Under the pieces are notes generated by a model. It saw only the letters and a program-made list of their open reading frames with translations. It did not search any database and was not told where the DNA came from. The translations under genes and the position numbers were made by a program. From Rattus norvegicus (lineage: Eukaryota; Chordata; Mammalia; Rodentia; Muridae), in contig NC_086021.1 of assembly GCF_036323735.1 (NCBI RefSeq), forward strand, positions 163,509,976 to 163,573,975: a DNA stretch of 64,000 nucleotides, given 5' to 3'. Below, in pieces: positions 12,433-22,100 of the stretch. The first letter of the stretch is position 1, and each line of letters starts with the position of its first letter.

Positions 12433-14177
12433 TGGGACCCAAGGGGGGGAAAAACACTCACCATTCTTGTCTGCTCTGCGGAAAACCTAAGGGACAAAGG
12501 GGAATAAGTGGACACTCTGAGTGGAGTCAGAGAGGTAGGAGTCCCCCTCCCAAGCCAGCGGGGCTCCAGCTTGCCAGCCAGCCCCCCTGCATCGCCTTCC
12601 CCTGCCCAGGGCGGTCCTGCAGGAGTCTCCAGCAAGGCAGCACAAGAAGATCGCACAGCCAGCCCCAATGCTGACTCCCTCCTGCTGTGGGGCTGGCTTC
12701 ACGGTGGGTGGGTGCTCCTGACCAGCTCTCTGTACCTTCACTTCCCACAGCTGGAGTCAAGCCCGGGTTCGCTCTGATGTAGCAGCCTTTGGCATGTTCC
12801 CAGCTTGAAAAAGCTTGGACAGATGGGCTACGATTCGTCCTGAGAAGCCTTGGAAGCCATATCAGATCTGAATCCCACCCCCACCCCCACCCCCACCCTC
12901 AGACTTTTCTGGGTGTTCTCCCAAGTCCACACTATTCTCCATCTACCCTCACTGAACAGGCTCTTTCCCTTGTGCCTGCTTAAGACTGGCCGGCAGTGGC
13001 TAGCCCACAGTGCCAGTAGGTACTTTGGTTTTCCCACTAGTATGTGAGGGAGCAGCTTAACCCTTTCAGGGCTGGGACCTCTTATAAGGCCAACTCATCA
13101 TGAAGACTGTGGGCATGTGTGTATACACATTTGTGTGAGGGGCAAGGAGGATGGCAAGGGTTAGTAGATTTTATTTGTAGAGGCAATGATGAGACAGACA
13201 AGTTCAAAGCCTGGACAGAACCCATATAGCACAGGGTCCTGAATGCTAAACCTTTCTATCCAACTCCCCCAGGGTCACTGGGCTAACCAACCAATGTAAC
13301 CCTTAAGGCCAACTGAGAGAAGCTCTGCTACTAGAGTGGGATCACGACAGCAGCTCAATGTGGCCTGGCCGGGGTCATTAGGATGGGCAGGAGAGCTAGG
13401 CTTGGGATGAAGACACCCCATCCACATCCCAGCACGCCTCTTGACCTGGAACATGCCTCCTCGGGCCTGAAGGACCATGGTCAAGGTGCTGAGTCACTAG
13501 GGCATTGGGGAGGGGGCAAAACAGCCTCTTAAATTGGCAGAGACTTCTAGAGTAGGGCAGGAGAGAGCCAGGACTTGCTGAGCACATAGTAAAAGGGGAA
13601 AGAGGGGTGCTCAGTGCAGTGAGCAAGACAAGCTTGGATGCTCTACAGCTACAAAAGGGGGCCCAAGGCCACCTGCGGCCCATGAGAGGAGTCCCTTACC
13701 AACTGTAAGACTCCGCCACCTTTGATCAGGCCTGAGGCTTCTGGGGTAGGGCAGAGCTCCTTCTAGGTCTAGGCTCCCCTGTCCTATCAGCCCAGCAGGG
13801 GCTGCCATGGAGCCGGCTGCTGTGACTGAGTGCTGACAGCCCCTAACCCCATTGGGCACATTTGGGGTGAGGGGCAGTACTGCTGAGGGACAAGGAGAGG
13901 CACGGAGCGGCACAGACAGCACAAGGAACACAAAGGCAGGAAGACCAGAACAGTAGGGTCACAAATAGTCTAGGAGAGGGACCGAAGCAAGACCAACAGA
14001 TGCGGAGGGAGAGACAGAGATACGGAGGACTGAGACCAAGGGAGCCCGATGCCCGCCCACCGGTGCCCCACTCACGTCCTGAAAAAGCGCGTGTCCCGCG
14101 GCAGGCGCAGAGTGTCGCGTCGGCTGGGGCGCAGGTGGCCCAAGCAGGCACACAGTGAGCAGCCCAGCGCACGCCAT
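421..14177 (-). CDS. Necab3: NECAB3, EF-hand and ABM-domain adaptor (13 coding exons)
   Basis: Coding exons, 5' to 3' on the minus strand: 14076-14177, 12462-12486, 10912-11020, 10251-10276, 9993-10090, 2714-2844, 2329-2447, 2094-2173, 1942-1995, 1536-1648, 1303-1380, 537-628, 421-449. They total 1056 bases, an open frame of 351 residues, and all introns are GT-AG. The start MACAGLLTVCLL and the end SWWIMNNN match the human protein as I remember it. Residues 40-51 (DKNDDGKLSFEE) form a complete EF-hand loop. A heptad-like helix lies at about 205-230, and residues about 250-340 are the antibiotic-biosynthesis-monooxygenase-like (ABM) domain. From family knowledge, NECAB3 (APBA2BP, XB51) binds the Mint2/X11-like adaptor APBA2 and affects amyloid-precursor processing at the ER/Golgi. 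Human NECAB3 is 396 residues because one intron is retained in its main isoform; the spliced form here lacks that insert. Exons 2 and 4 are 25 and 26 bp microexons. Intron 5 contains two genes on the other strand. Confidence 0.96.
4320..4422 (+). promoter_or_regulatory. Probable proximal promoter and 5'UTR of C20orf144
   Basis: A GC box (GGGGCGGGG, about 4340) lies within 90 bases of the ATG. No TATA box is seen. The assignment rests on position and the GC box only. Confidence 0.4.
4423..5453 (+). CDS. C20orf144: C20orf144 orthologue (Bclt, Bcl-2-like protein from testis), two exons
   Basis: Exons 4423-4548 and 5043-5453 join (GTGAGT donor, CCCCCAG acceptor) into a 178-residue frame. The N-terminus MGNSGSHKRTKAPNQASKD and the C-terminus EEQPRKRRRCPRPRP closely match the human C20orf144 protein as I remember it (about 153 residues). 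The rodent mouse orthologue has been called Bclt. The start is ATG 4423, which gives the conserved MGNS start; in-frame GTG 4408 is upstream and not needed. Gly2 and Ser6 fit an N-myristoylation motif (MGxxxS), which would suggest membrane anchoring; this is inference. The middle has two hydrophobic/basic helices (IVLLFPLDKRQQLAEA and RILVLLLQLDARLQEE). I see no clear BH domain. The gene sits antisense inside Necab3 intron 5. Exon 2 is very GC-rich, so long spurious frames occur on both strands. The 494-bp intron carries a dense G-run tract just before the acceptor. Confidence 0.88.
4918..4984 (+). repeat. G-run tract in the C20orf144 intron (G-quadruplex candidate)
   Basis: A run of about 12 G is followed by five or more further G-runs of 3-6 within about 65 bases, on the sense strand of C20orf144 and 60-120 bases before the exon 2 acceptor. 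Confidence 0.7.
5490..5495 (+). terminator. Polyadenylation signal of C20orf144
   Basis: AATAAA 37 bases after the stop codon, followed by a TG-containing stretch (CTGGCGTCTGC). This gives a very short 3'UTR. Confidence 0.85.
5883..5971 (+). mobile_element. ID SINE (rat BC1-type)
   Basis: Full body from GGTTGGGGATTTAGCTCAG to CCCCAGCTCCG with an A-rich tail. tRNA-Ala-like A and B boxes are visible. It is followed by a run of about 10 G. CAGG-type variant without the GAACC tail. Confidence 0.95.
5982..7439. other. Necab3 intron 5, between the two nested genes: no gene seen
   Basis: Mostly unique sequence without coding similarity that I recognise. No SINE of recent type is evident apart from the ID element just upstream. 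Confidence 0.5.
7440..7519 (+). promoter_or_regulatory. Actl10: Actl10 5' flank
   Basis: GC-rich, CpG-containing sequence directly before the actin-like frame. An in-frame TGA at 7508-7510 closes the frame upstream, with no ATG between it and the actin signature. Confidence 0.45.
7520..8671 (+). CDS. Actl10: ACTL10, actin-like protein 10 (single exon, nested in Necab3)
   Basis: Open frame of up to 383 codons ending at TGA 8669-8671. It aligns along the whole actin fold: DQGSGFTKAGFAGE (phosphate loop 1), HPIKHGVVVDWD, the LFEALTVPA segment, VEAGAGVCHATPIYAG (phosphate loop 2), VVLAGGSTLFPGF (adenosine loop) and a terminal WTGGSMMASLHSFQ. Actins are about 375 residues, so this is essentially full length, and the absence of introns suggests an ancient retrocopy. 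The frame is open from 7511. Its first in-frame ATG is 7667 (codon 50 counting from GTG 7520), after the phosphate-loop-1 signature. Initiation must therefore be at 7667, at a non-AUG codon, or in an unseen upstream exon. Loop 2 has Glu and Ala where actin has Asp154 and Asp157. ACTL10 belongs to the testis-expressed actin-related group; its function is not established. The end is firm and the start is uncertain. Confidence 0.9.
   Translation: MASVHRSRGARRLPSLNRVAVVVDQGSGFTKAGFAGEIKPRVVLKSSNLMPSWDRPVLPGVPGCELAGGVARAHPIKHGVVVDWDALEGLWERLMVGGLQIHPEQWPVLVSDSPSAPPEGREKVAELLFEALTVPACHMASTALLALCSVGAFSGLAVEAGAGVCHATPIYAGHSWHKATFRLNVAGSTLSRYFRDLLVASCPDLQLHALPRKTVTQLKKRCCYVSLDFQGDICDPARHQRACFCLGKGCYVRLGSERFRCPEPIFQPSLLGHPEPGLPTLAFQALQKIPTTLRTRLANTVVLAGGSTLFPGFVERMNLELQAQCRRHGYPALQPCLVAHPGRGTAVWTGGSMMASLHSFQRRWMTRAMYQEYGPFLVREVFD
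8776..8781 (+). terminator. Actl10: Probable polyadenylation signal of Actl10
   Basis: ATTAAA about 105 bases after the stop codon, followed by a GTGTT-rich stretch. Confidence 0.65.
9226..9342 (+). mobile_element. B1 SINE
   Basis: TTAATCCCAGCACTCAGGAG through AAATACACAGAGGAAAAAAA. In Necab3 intron 5, downstream of Actl10. Confidence 0.88.
11632..11740 (-). mobile_element. B1 SINE, minus orientation
   Basis: CCAGGGTTCTCTGTGTGGCC through GTGTGCGCCACCATCACCC. In Necab3 intron 2. Confidence 0.88.
12200..12332 (-). mobile_element. ID SINE, minus orientation, with target-site duplication
   Basis: Body at 12248-12321. The degenerate tail, read on minus, contains GAACCAAAA. It is flanked by the duplication CCCTAGCTCTCTT at 12200-12212 and 12320-12332. 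GGAAG body type. In Necab3 intron 2. Confidence 0.93.
12385..12430 (+). repeat. (CA)n microsatellite
   Basis: 23 uninterrupted CA units in Necab3 intron 2, about 30 bases from the 25-bp microexon 2, on its donor side. Confidence 0.98.
12874..12898 (+). repeat. (CCCCCA)n short tandem repeat
   Basis: Four CCCCCA-like units, a C-rich tract in Necab3 intron 1. Confidence 0.85.
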
Positions 14178-14420
14178 GGCTCAGAGGCTTGCAAGGCTGC
14201 GGGTTGCGGTTACCAGGCCGCCCAGGCTGGTTGGGGGCGGGGCGCACGCCCATTGGCCCAAGCACGGCCCCGCCCCTACCTGGCCTCGGTTTCCCCGCCT
14301 GGAAGAAGCTTCCAAAAGGAGTGGGGTAAGGAGTCACCACAGAAGTCACTGACAATGACATCTTGCCAGGAATCCCACAGGAACGGGCACTCCACCTAGT
14401 CGGGTGTGGGCAGGCAAAGC
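14178..14420 (-). promoter_or_regulatory. Necab3: Necab3 promoter (GC boxes and CCAAT box)
   Basis: Immediately upstream of the Necab3 ATG are a GC box (GGGGGCGGGG, 14233-14242), an inverted CCAAT box (ATTGG, 14252-14256) and a second GC box on the other strand (about 14267-14276). No TATA is present. The region is CpG-rich over exon 1. Confidence 0.75.
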
Positions 14421-14979
14421 TCTAAGTGCAGGAGTCCTAATAGATAAAACCCACAAGCTTTTTACATCTGGGCATCTATCTGAGCATTTCCCTGCCAAAT
14501 GAGGATAACAATAGCGCCCCCCCATCCCCCTCCCGCCTGTAAAGGAGAAGTAAACATAGCGCTTAAGATTGTAAATGCTCAGTTCAGAGGACTTTCACCT
14601 ATGGTTTAATGCAAGCCATGGATTTCCAGTCACTCAGTCCTTCACCCAGATCTCTGCCCCAGCACTTTCCCTGGTCCTCTCACAAGGCCTAGAGAGAGGG
14701 AACGCATACTACAAATGCCCCACCCCACACACACACACAGGAAAGCATACAGCACAAACACAGTTCACTGTGTGTTGCATCTTTACTAATGCTCAGAAAT
14801 GACCAGAAGGTGCGCAACAAGCAGACTGACACTTTTCTGTACTTAGGTAACACACATAATCTCCTACCCATCACTTGGTCAGTTTTCCTCTTCTCAAGGG
14901 GTTACAAATTGAAAGGAAATTAAGTCAGGTACAGGGAATGAACATTCCCCCCAACACTAGCCTCACAGAGTCCCCAACC
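14421..14979. other. Intergenic gap between the Necab3 promoter and the E2f1 3' end
   Basis: AT-rich unique sequence with a short (CA)n at about 14730. No gene or recent SINE seen. Confidence 0.5.
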
Positions 14980-15000
14980 CAGCCTAACACCATCAAAATA

Positions 15001-15006
15001 TTTATT
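15001..15006 (-). terminator. E2f1: Polyadenylation signal of E2f1
   Basis: AATAAA on the minus strand (TTTATT on plus), 0.95 kb after the stop. This is the usual 3'UTR size for E2F1. Confidence 0.85.
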
Positions 15007-15049
15007 AAAAATCAAAGCAGGAGGGAACAGAACTGTTAGAAAATAAACC

Positions 15050-15056
15050 AAAGTGC
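15050..15056 (-). promoter_or_regulatory. E2f1: miR-17/20/106 seed match, distal 3'UTR site
   Basis: The mRNA strand reads GCACTTT. E2F1 is an established target of the miR-17-92 cluster through two 3'UTR sites. Confidence 0.7.
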
Positions 15057-15169
15057 AGACTGGCCAGTGGGAAGGGCAGTGGAGCGCTCCAACCACAGGA
15101 GGGACCCACATCTACCCCTCCTGCCCACCCTATCAGCCAAGGCCCTCACTCACCCTCTCCATCTCAGAT

Positions 15170-15187
15170 CCACATGCATGCATGTGG
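15170..15187 (-). promoter_or_regulatory. E2f1: 18-bp perfect palindrome with overlapping TGCATG motifs
   Basis: CCACATGCATGCATGTGG equals its own reverse complement. It contains two overlapping TGCATG elements (RBFOX consensus) in the E2f1 3'UTR. Confidence 0.5.
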
Positions 15188-15266
15188 CCAGGGTGCTGGT
15201 ACTACCTTCTAAAAAGGGACTTTCTCCAGCCCATCCATGGCTGTCAGTCTGTCTCCCTCTCTCCCA

Positions 15267-15275
15267 ATAAATAAA
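15267..15275 (-). promoter_or_regulatory. E2f1: AU-rich element, 3'UTR
   Basis: The mRNA strand carries TTTATTTATT here; a second ATTTATTTAT tract is at about 15401-15411. Overlapping ATTTA pentamers are typical stability elements. Confidence 0.5.
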
Positions 15276-15400
15276 CTGCTTGGGCCTCAGCTCCTTGAGT
15301 AGGGGACCCTGCCCTTGCTTCAGAGAACAGGGATTTGGGGTATCGGCCCCCACATCTCCCCACTCTTTGCTTATTCCCCAGGTTTGCCAGAGGCCTCGAT

Positions 15401-15412
15401 AAATAAATAAAC
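15401..15412 (-). promoter_or_regulatory. E2f1: AU-rich element, 3'UTR (second)
   Basis: On the mRNA strand, GTTTATTTATTTATCG: two overlapping ATTTA pentamers. Confidence 0.5.
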
Positions 15413-15568
15413 GTTCCATTAAAGCTTCGATCGGAAAACCTTTAAGCAGTGCTCTTGCTGCCCTGCAAACCCAGTCAGCCAAGCTGCACCACCCGGCCTG
15501 GCTGACACAGGATTCTGGAAGCAGGCAGCCACCCTGGGCCTCACAGGGCCCCTGCAGCAAGGACACCA

Positions 15569-15575
15569 AAAGTGC
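15569..15575 (-). promoter_or_regulatory. E2f1: miR-17/20/106 seed match, proximal 3'UTR site
   Basis: The mRNA strand reads GCACTTT, about 380 bases after the stop codon and about 520 bases before the distal site. Confidence 0.7.
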
Positions 15576-15954
15576 TGTTAGAGCCCACCCCACCCCAATG
15601 CGCACACATGGACTCATGCACACATGTGGACACACCAGGATGTGTCTGCAGCACACATACAGATGTGTTCACCTTCATTCCCCGGCACACACACATACAC
15701 ACACATAAACACACACACACCCCAGGTACACAGTGCGCAGTATGGGGTGCATGCACATACACTGTACAACATCCTCCCCCTTTGGTCTGCTCAATGTGGC
15801 AGCAACCAAACCCCAGAGCTAGAAGCTACTGGACAGAGAAGAGAGTATGAATCATGCTATTCCAACGAGGCAGGAAGGATGGCCCAGGGCAGGACGCTCC
15901 AAAGCTGCAGCAGACAAGGTGGGCATCTCCAGACACCGAGTCCCTAGGCTTCTG

Positions 15955-18900
15955 TCAGAAATCCAGAGGGGTCAAGTCCCCAAAGTCACAGTCAAAGAGA
16001 TCTCTAATGCCCTCACCCTCCTCGAGACCAAAGTGATAGTCAACAGCCTCATGGGGTGGGGAAAGGCTGATGAACTCCCCAGGGAGGAGCCCAGAGAAGT
16101 CTTCTTTAACATGCTCCAGGAGTGAGTCAGCAGCCACCAGTGGTGACAACCGGTCTTCTTCCATGGGGGCCCTCAGGTTGCCTATTCGAGGCAATACAGC
16201 TTCTGGAGAAAGGAGGTATTACAGGTTAGGAATGGCCCAGCAGGAGAGGGACTGCCATGATTACCTGCCAAACAGAACAAACCCTGCCCCTACCTACCTT
16301 GCTCCAGGCCTAACAGGGACTGGCTGGGATCCAAGGTTGGGGATGTGGAGGGAGGTGATGGTGGAGGCCCTGCTGTGCCAGAGTCAGCATTCCTGTCCTC
16401 CCCAGATGTCTCCTGGTATGAGGTCCTCCCAGGGCTAATCCCCTCTGCACTTTCCTCAGGGCACAGGAAAACATCGATGGGGCCTTGTTTGCTCTTAAGG
16501 GAGATCTGAAATGTCTGGGTGGAGGCAGCAGGCGGGATAGGTGAGGCCTAGGTGACCACCAGCCCAGCCCACTCTGTCCTGGTCAGGCTTCAGGTCTGAA
16601 GTCTCACCTCTGCAGAATCCACAGCTTGTAGTTGGGTCTCAGGAGGGGCCTTGATCACTATGACCATTTGTTCTGCAGGGTCTGCAATGCTGCGGAGATC
16701 TTGGCAGGTCACATAGGCCAGGGTCGGGGGAGTCAAGGGCCACTTCACTGACTCAGCATATACCTTCCTAGCCACTCCTGTTTTAACACCCTCAGCCCAG
16801 GGCCTGGCACATAGTAGGTACTCAGAATCTCATTCCCAAACTTCAACTTCCTCAACAATGAGACTGTCTACCCATCCAATTCCAAACTAATGGTTGCCTG
16901 CAATAATTCCACATCAAATGCTCAACAGGTCTCCAGGCTAGAAAATGGAAATTGATTTTGACAATCTCACTAAAAGGCACATTTCCTAATAAATTTTCTT
17001 TTTGTGAAGTAAAGCCTTAACTTTGAAGCTACAATCAGGAACTAACTGACTAAGGTAAAGTTTGTCATTACTGGTACTAGGTTTTCAATTTGGAGATAAG
17101 ATCTCACTGTGTAATCCAGTGGCCTATATTTATTTTTGAGAGTCTTCATATATAACCTCAATTGGCCTTCAATTTTATAGTTTCTGCCTCATACTTGGCT
17201 CTGGAATTACGAGTACATTCTGAGCTTTTCTTCTTTGTTTGGTTGAGACAGGGTCTCATTGTGTATAGCCCTGGCTAACCTAGAAGTATGTAGACCAGAG
17301 CAGCCTTGAGTTCAGAGATCCACATGCTTCTGCTTCCCAAGAGTTTGGACTTTTTTTTTTTTTAAAAAGGTGGCTGGAGAGACAGCCGTGGGTGCTGGGA
17401 ACCGAACTCTTATATTTTTGGTTGTGAGCCTAGCCTTTAACGGCTGAGCCATCTCTCCAGCCCAAGAGTTTGGATTTTAAAGGCTTGCACCCCCATATTC
17501 AACCTAGTCTTTTCTGTATACGAGTGTGTTCCTTACATGTATGTGATTTTGGAGGTCAGAAGCACCAGATACACTCAAAGTAGAATTTGCAGAGCCACCA
17601 TGTAGATGTGAAGATTTGAACATGGGTTCTCTGTAAAAGTAACAAATGCTTTTAACTGCTGAGCCATCTCTCCAGTCCTTTAATTTGTGTGTGTGTGTGT
17701 GTGTGTGTTCGCCCACACATGCCACAGAGGTGTGCTTGTGAATTCATATGTACAGGTCAGAGGACAGCTTACAGGCATTAGTTTCTCCTTCCACTGGGAA
17801 CTCAAACTCAGGTAATCAGGACTGGCCAAAAGCACATCTACTTATCAAATCATTTGCCTACCTTTTTCTTCTCTTTCTTTCTCCCCCCTTTTTTTTCGAA
17901 ATAGCATTTCTTTTTTTAGCGCGCGCGCGCGCCCACACACACACATACACACACACACCCCAGAAGAGGGCATCAGATCTCATTACGGATGGTTGTGAAC
18001 GACCATGTGGTTGCTGGGATTTGAACTCAGGTCCTCTGAACGAGCAGTCTGAAAGGTGCTCTTAACCTCTGAGCTATCTCTTCACCCCCAAAATAGCATT
18101 TCTGTGTAGCCCTGGAACTGGCTCTATAGAGCAGGCTGCCCTCAAATTTAGAGAGAGCTGCCTGCCTCCGCCTCCCGCATACTAGGATTGACAATTTTGG
18201 AAATGGATATTACTGTCCTCTATTTTACAGATGAAACTGAGGCCAATAAAATCCAAGTAACTTGTTCGGAGTAAAGCAGAGCCAGGCTTGTTTCCAAAGT
18301 CAGAATCCTTTATAATCTGAGTCCCAGGTAACCTCTATAGTCTCAGGAATGTGAGCCACCACTGGCCACGCCTGCTTTCAATGCACCCTGACCAACCCAA
18401 GGATATCGCTGGATGTCTGAGTCCTCAGAAAGCAGTTGCAGCTGAGTGGTACAGATGTGCATCAGGTGATCCAGCTGCTGCTCACTCTCCTGCAGTTGTT
18501 GCAGGTCCTGGGTCAGGCCTTCAAGCCGCTGACCGATCCCCACCATGGTGCGGCTGCCTCTGTGGGAAGCCAGTCAAGAATCAGCAGTCCTTGAGCGCCC
18601 GACCCATCCATCAGCCCTAGCCCTCAAGACAATCTGCTGCTGCCACTCTTCTGTGAGTAATTGGCAAGTTGTCCTTCTTCTGTGGCTCTGCTCCCCGGCT
18701 AGGCTTTGAGTTAGACTGGGACGGGCTTAGTAAAATGCCTGATCTGTCAATAAACACCTATAGAGCCCCACCAAGGAGCCAGGTAAGGAAACAATAGCAC
18801 CTATGTGCCATGGAATGACACAGCTGAATTAGATGTACACAGAGACACTGTCAAGTGAAAAGAAAACAATACAGAATGAAGAATTGCCTAGTAAAAGCCA

Positions 18901-19106
18901 AGGCAGATATGTCAGAAAAGGCAGCAGGATGCCTGGGGAGGCAGCAGGTACAAGAGAAGTAGTAAAAAAACCAAAGCCTCTGTAAGGCCCATCTCAATGA
19001 TGACAGCAAGAGCTGGAATTGTGGCAGCACAGTGGTCTAAGAATGAGCAATAATGGGAGAGGGAACAGGAAAGCTTCGGCAAGGCACGTGTGTGTGCATG
19101 TGTGCG

Positions 19107-19137
<31 letters not shown>

Positions 19138-22100
19138 GTATAGGAAACCTACAGCTATAGGGAACTGGATCTGCAAGACCTGTGTGTTCTTCCCCTTCTA
19201 TCATCCCAGGGAAGGTAACTCTCTTTGGACCTTGGTTTCCCAGCTGTTGGGAATGCAGGAAGCCACTGTAAGCCAATCTGGCTTGGTCTGGCTGCCACCT
19301 GCCCACCTGCCTGATGAGTACTTACAGCCACTGGATATGATTCTTGGACTTCTTGGCAATGAGTTGGATGCCCTCCAGGACATTGGTGATGTCATAGATG
19401 CGTCGTTTCTGCACCTTCAGCACCTCGGCTGCCCAGTTCAGATCAACAACACCATCAGCTGAGTGGCTCAGCAGCTCCAAGAAGCGTTTGGTGGTCAGAT
19501 TTAGTGAGGTCTCATAGCGTGACTTCTCCCCTGGAGATTTCACACCTGGGGGGCAGGGGTTAGGCTAGGCAGGGTTCTTCAAACACTCAGTCTGCCCCCA
19601 ACAGGCCTGTCTCCCTAGCAATGTGGAGTGGCAAGATGAGGCAGGAGGCAAATGGCTCCTTCCCCTTAGTCAAGCCAAACAGAAAGGCTCTGTGGCTGTT
19701 GTCTGCCAACCAAAGCATTCCTCTTGTAGCTGGGCAACTCCCCACCTCCAAGGCCCAAGGAAGTCCTGTTAGGCAGCCATTCCAGCCACCTCCTGGGGCC
19801 CCAGAGTGTACAACCATGTCCACGCCCCTCCCCCAGTATGGGACTGAGAAGCTGGAGTCAATGGGCACCTTTCCCTGGGTGGCGGCCTCTGCCCCGGAAT
19901 GGCCCGCTGCTACCAGCAAGGTACTGATGGTCAGTTTCCAGATCCAGCCTCCGTTTCACCTGTAGCAGAAACACAGGAAGATGCCCCAAAACCAGGACTG
20001 ACACCACAGAAGACTTAGCTAAGGGCTTGATACCCAAAACCCAGTCTTACTTCTCTGTTATGATGCCTAGGAGTGCGAAGAGAGACAGATCCTGAGGGAC
20101 ATGCATGGGGTTATTTATTACCCTATCACACAAATCAGTCAAGTACAAGGCTGAAAACCTGGGTTCAAATTTTAGGTCCAACATTACGGCTGGTGGTGGT
20201 TTTTAAAAAATTTTGTTTAGATTTATTTATTTTATGTATATCATTACACTGTAGTTGTCTCCAGACACACCAGAAGAGGGCATCAGATTCCCATTACAGA
20301 TGGTTTTGATCCATCATGGGGTTGCTGGGATTTGAACTCAGGACCTCTGGAAGACCAGTCAGTGCTCTTAACCACTGAGCCATCTCACCAGCTTGGTGGC
20401 TTTTAAATACATACAAATCATCACTGTAATGCTAGAGGTTAAAATAAAGGCCTCGTGAACGCTACCACACAATCTACCAATTAGTCTCCTTAGTTCCTAC
20501 AAATACAAGGTCTCACTATTTAGCCCAGGCTGGCACTATGTAGCCAAAGATGACCTTGAATTTCTTTCTTATCTTCCTGCCTCTACCTCCCAAGTACCGG
20601 GCTTACAGGCACATGCCACCAGGACTTGGCGCTTTCAAAGATATTTGCTAACTTTCCCCCCTTAAAGCAAGCCGAGAGTGATAAGTGTCCCTTCTGAGAC
20701 TGGTCACTACAACAGTGATGCTTCTTCTGAAGTGACGGGGAGGGAGACAGCTTTGTGCCATGCTCTCAAGTAGCCCTGGGGATAAGCCCCTATGACAAGA
20801 GAGCTGAGACCTCCTCCAGGTGAGGAGGAACAGGGCAAGCTTGCAACCTTAGTCTCACTTCTGACTACAGCCTGGGACCTTTCTGGCGGAACAGGACTCC
20901 ACCTCAGGCTAGAAGCACTAGCTAAATCTCCCTCAAGTCCCAACCTACAGAGACTATACAACCAGTGCTTCCAGCCACCAAGGGAGGGTCTGGGTCCCCC
21001 AGGCAGCTCCCGCCTCTAGCTTTTAGCTCATTTGCGTATCTATAACCATGGCAGCAGCTGGAGCTCACCAACTGCTCTGTGTTCAGTGTACTCTGCTCTT
21101 TGAACTGACAACACCACAACCCTCCACTTTACAACCTACATAGAAGACCACAGAGAAGTGGCAGAGCCACAATCCCTACCCAGGTCTTCGAGAAAGACCC
21201 TGAGCTGCTAACCTCCATGCCCTCTAACCTAAGTTCTAACTTCACAGTGACGGGAAGGACCCCGAAATCCCACAGATAGCTCAAAACACACTAACCGGAC
21301 CAGACTTGCTATCCTTCACCAGTCACGGGCCTTTCTCAACTAAACCCTCTCAACCTGACCCACCACCTGTCACGTTCTTTTGCCAAGAATTCTACCCACA
21401 GCCATTATCACCCTCCCACCGGACAGGACAGCTGTCCCCATGCTGGTCTCCCTCTACATCACTCTGCCTCAGTAAAGCCTTCCAACAGCACTCCTCACAT
21501 GAACTGTGGGGATGAGCTTCTCCCAAGCCCTGCTCTAACGCTATTCTATGCCCTCTCCACACACCTGAAGCTGGCTCCTGCACGATTGCTTAAGAGAGCA
21601 ATTGCTGTCCTCTCTCGGTACTGCCTCAAACCTGGCCTTTTCCTCCATCCAATACAACTTCTACAGATGTGTCTGTTGTCCCTGCCCACTGCCTCCACCG
21701 GAGAAAGGTCATTCATTGGACACTGGACCAATAAACCCCTGCATCAGTGTCTGCCACAGGCCTCAGTGTCCGCCAAGACTCCCCACCATCATCCTGCCAC
21801 CAACTCCTGGAAGCCAAGGAAAAGGACAGCACATGAGAGTGAGACGATGAGAAAAAGGCAGACACTGCCTCTGCTGTCTGTGCGAGAGCAGGGCGGTGAC
21901 TAAATCCCAAACATTTCCTCAGCAAACTTTTGTCTGACTGTAGGAGGTATGGCAGTCTCCACCTTGGAAGACCTGTAGCCAGGAAGAAATCCAGGTATAT
22001 GCACCCCAATGGGCTGACACAGCCCCAGATGCCCTTGCCCATCTCCAATGTCATCCTTAAAGTAGGGCTCAGATTGATGGTGTTTCTGTCACTCATCTTT

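Larger units (their letters stand above)
14980..15954 (-). other. E2f1: E2f1 3' untranslated region
   Basis: About 0.97 kb from the stop codon to just past the AATAAA. It contains two miR-17-family seed matches, ATTTA-rich stretches, an 18-bp palindrome with two TGCATG motifs and a (CA)n-like tract at about 15685-15722. Confidence 0.8.
16723..18406 (-). other. E2f1: E2f1 intron 4, U12-type AT-AC intron
   Basis: The donor reads ATATCCTTGG directly after CAGCG. The acceptor reads CCCCCGAC before CCTGGCC. A branch-site match CCCTTGACT (plus 16731-16739) puts the branch adenosine 10 bases from the splice site. Only the AT-AC boundaries keep the reading frame (CG|C CTG GCC). U12-type introns at this position are known in the E2F family. 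Confidence 0.93.
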
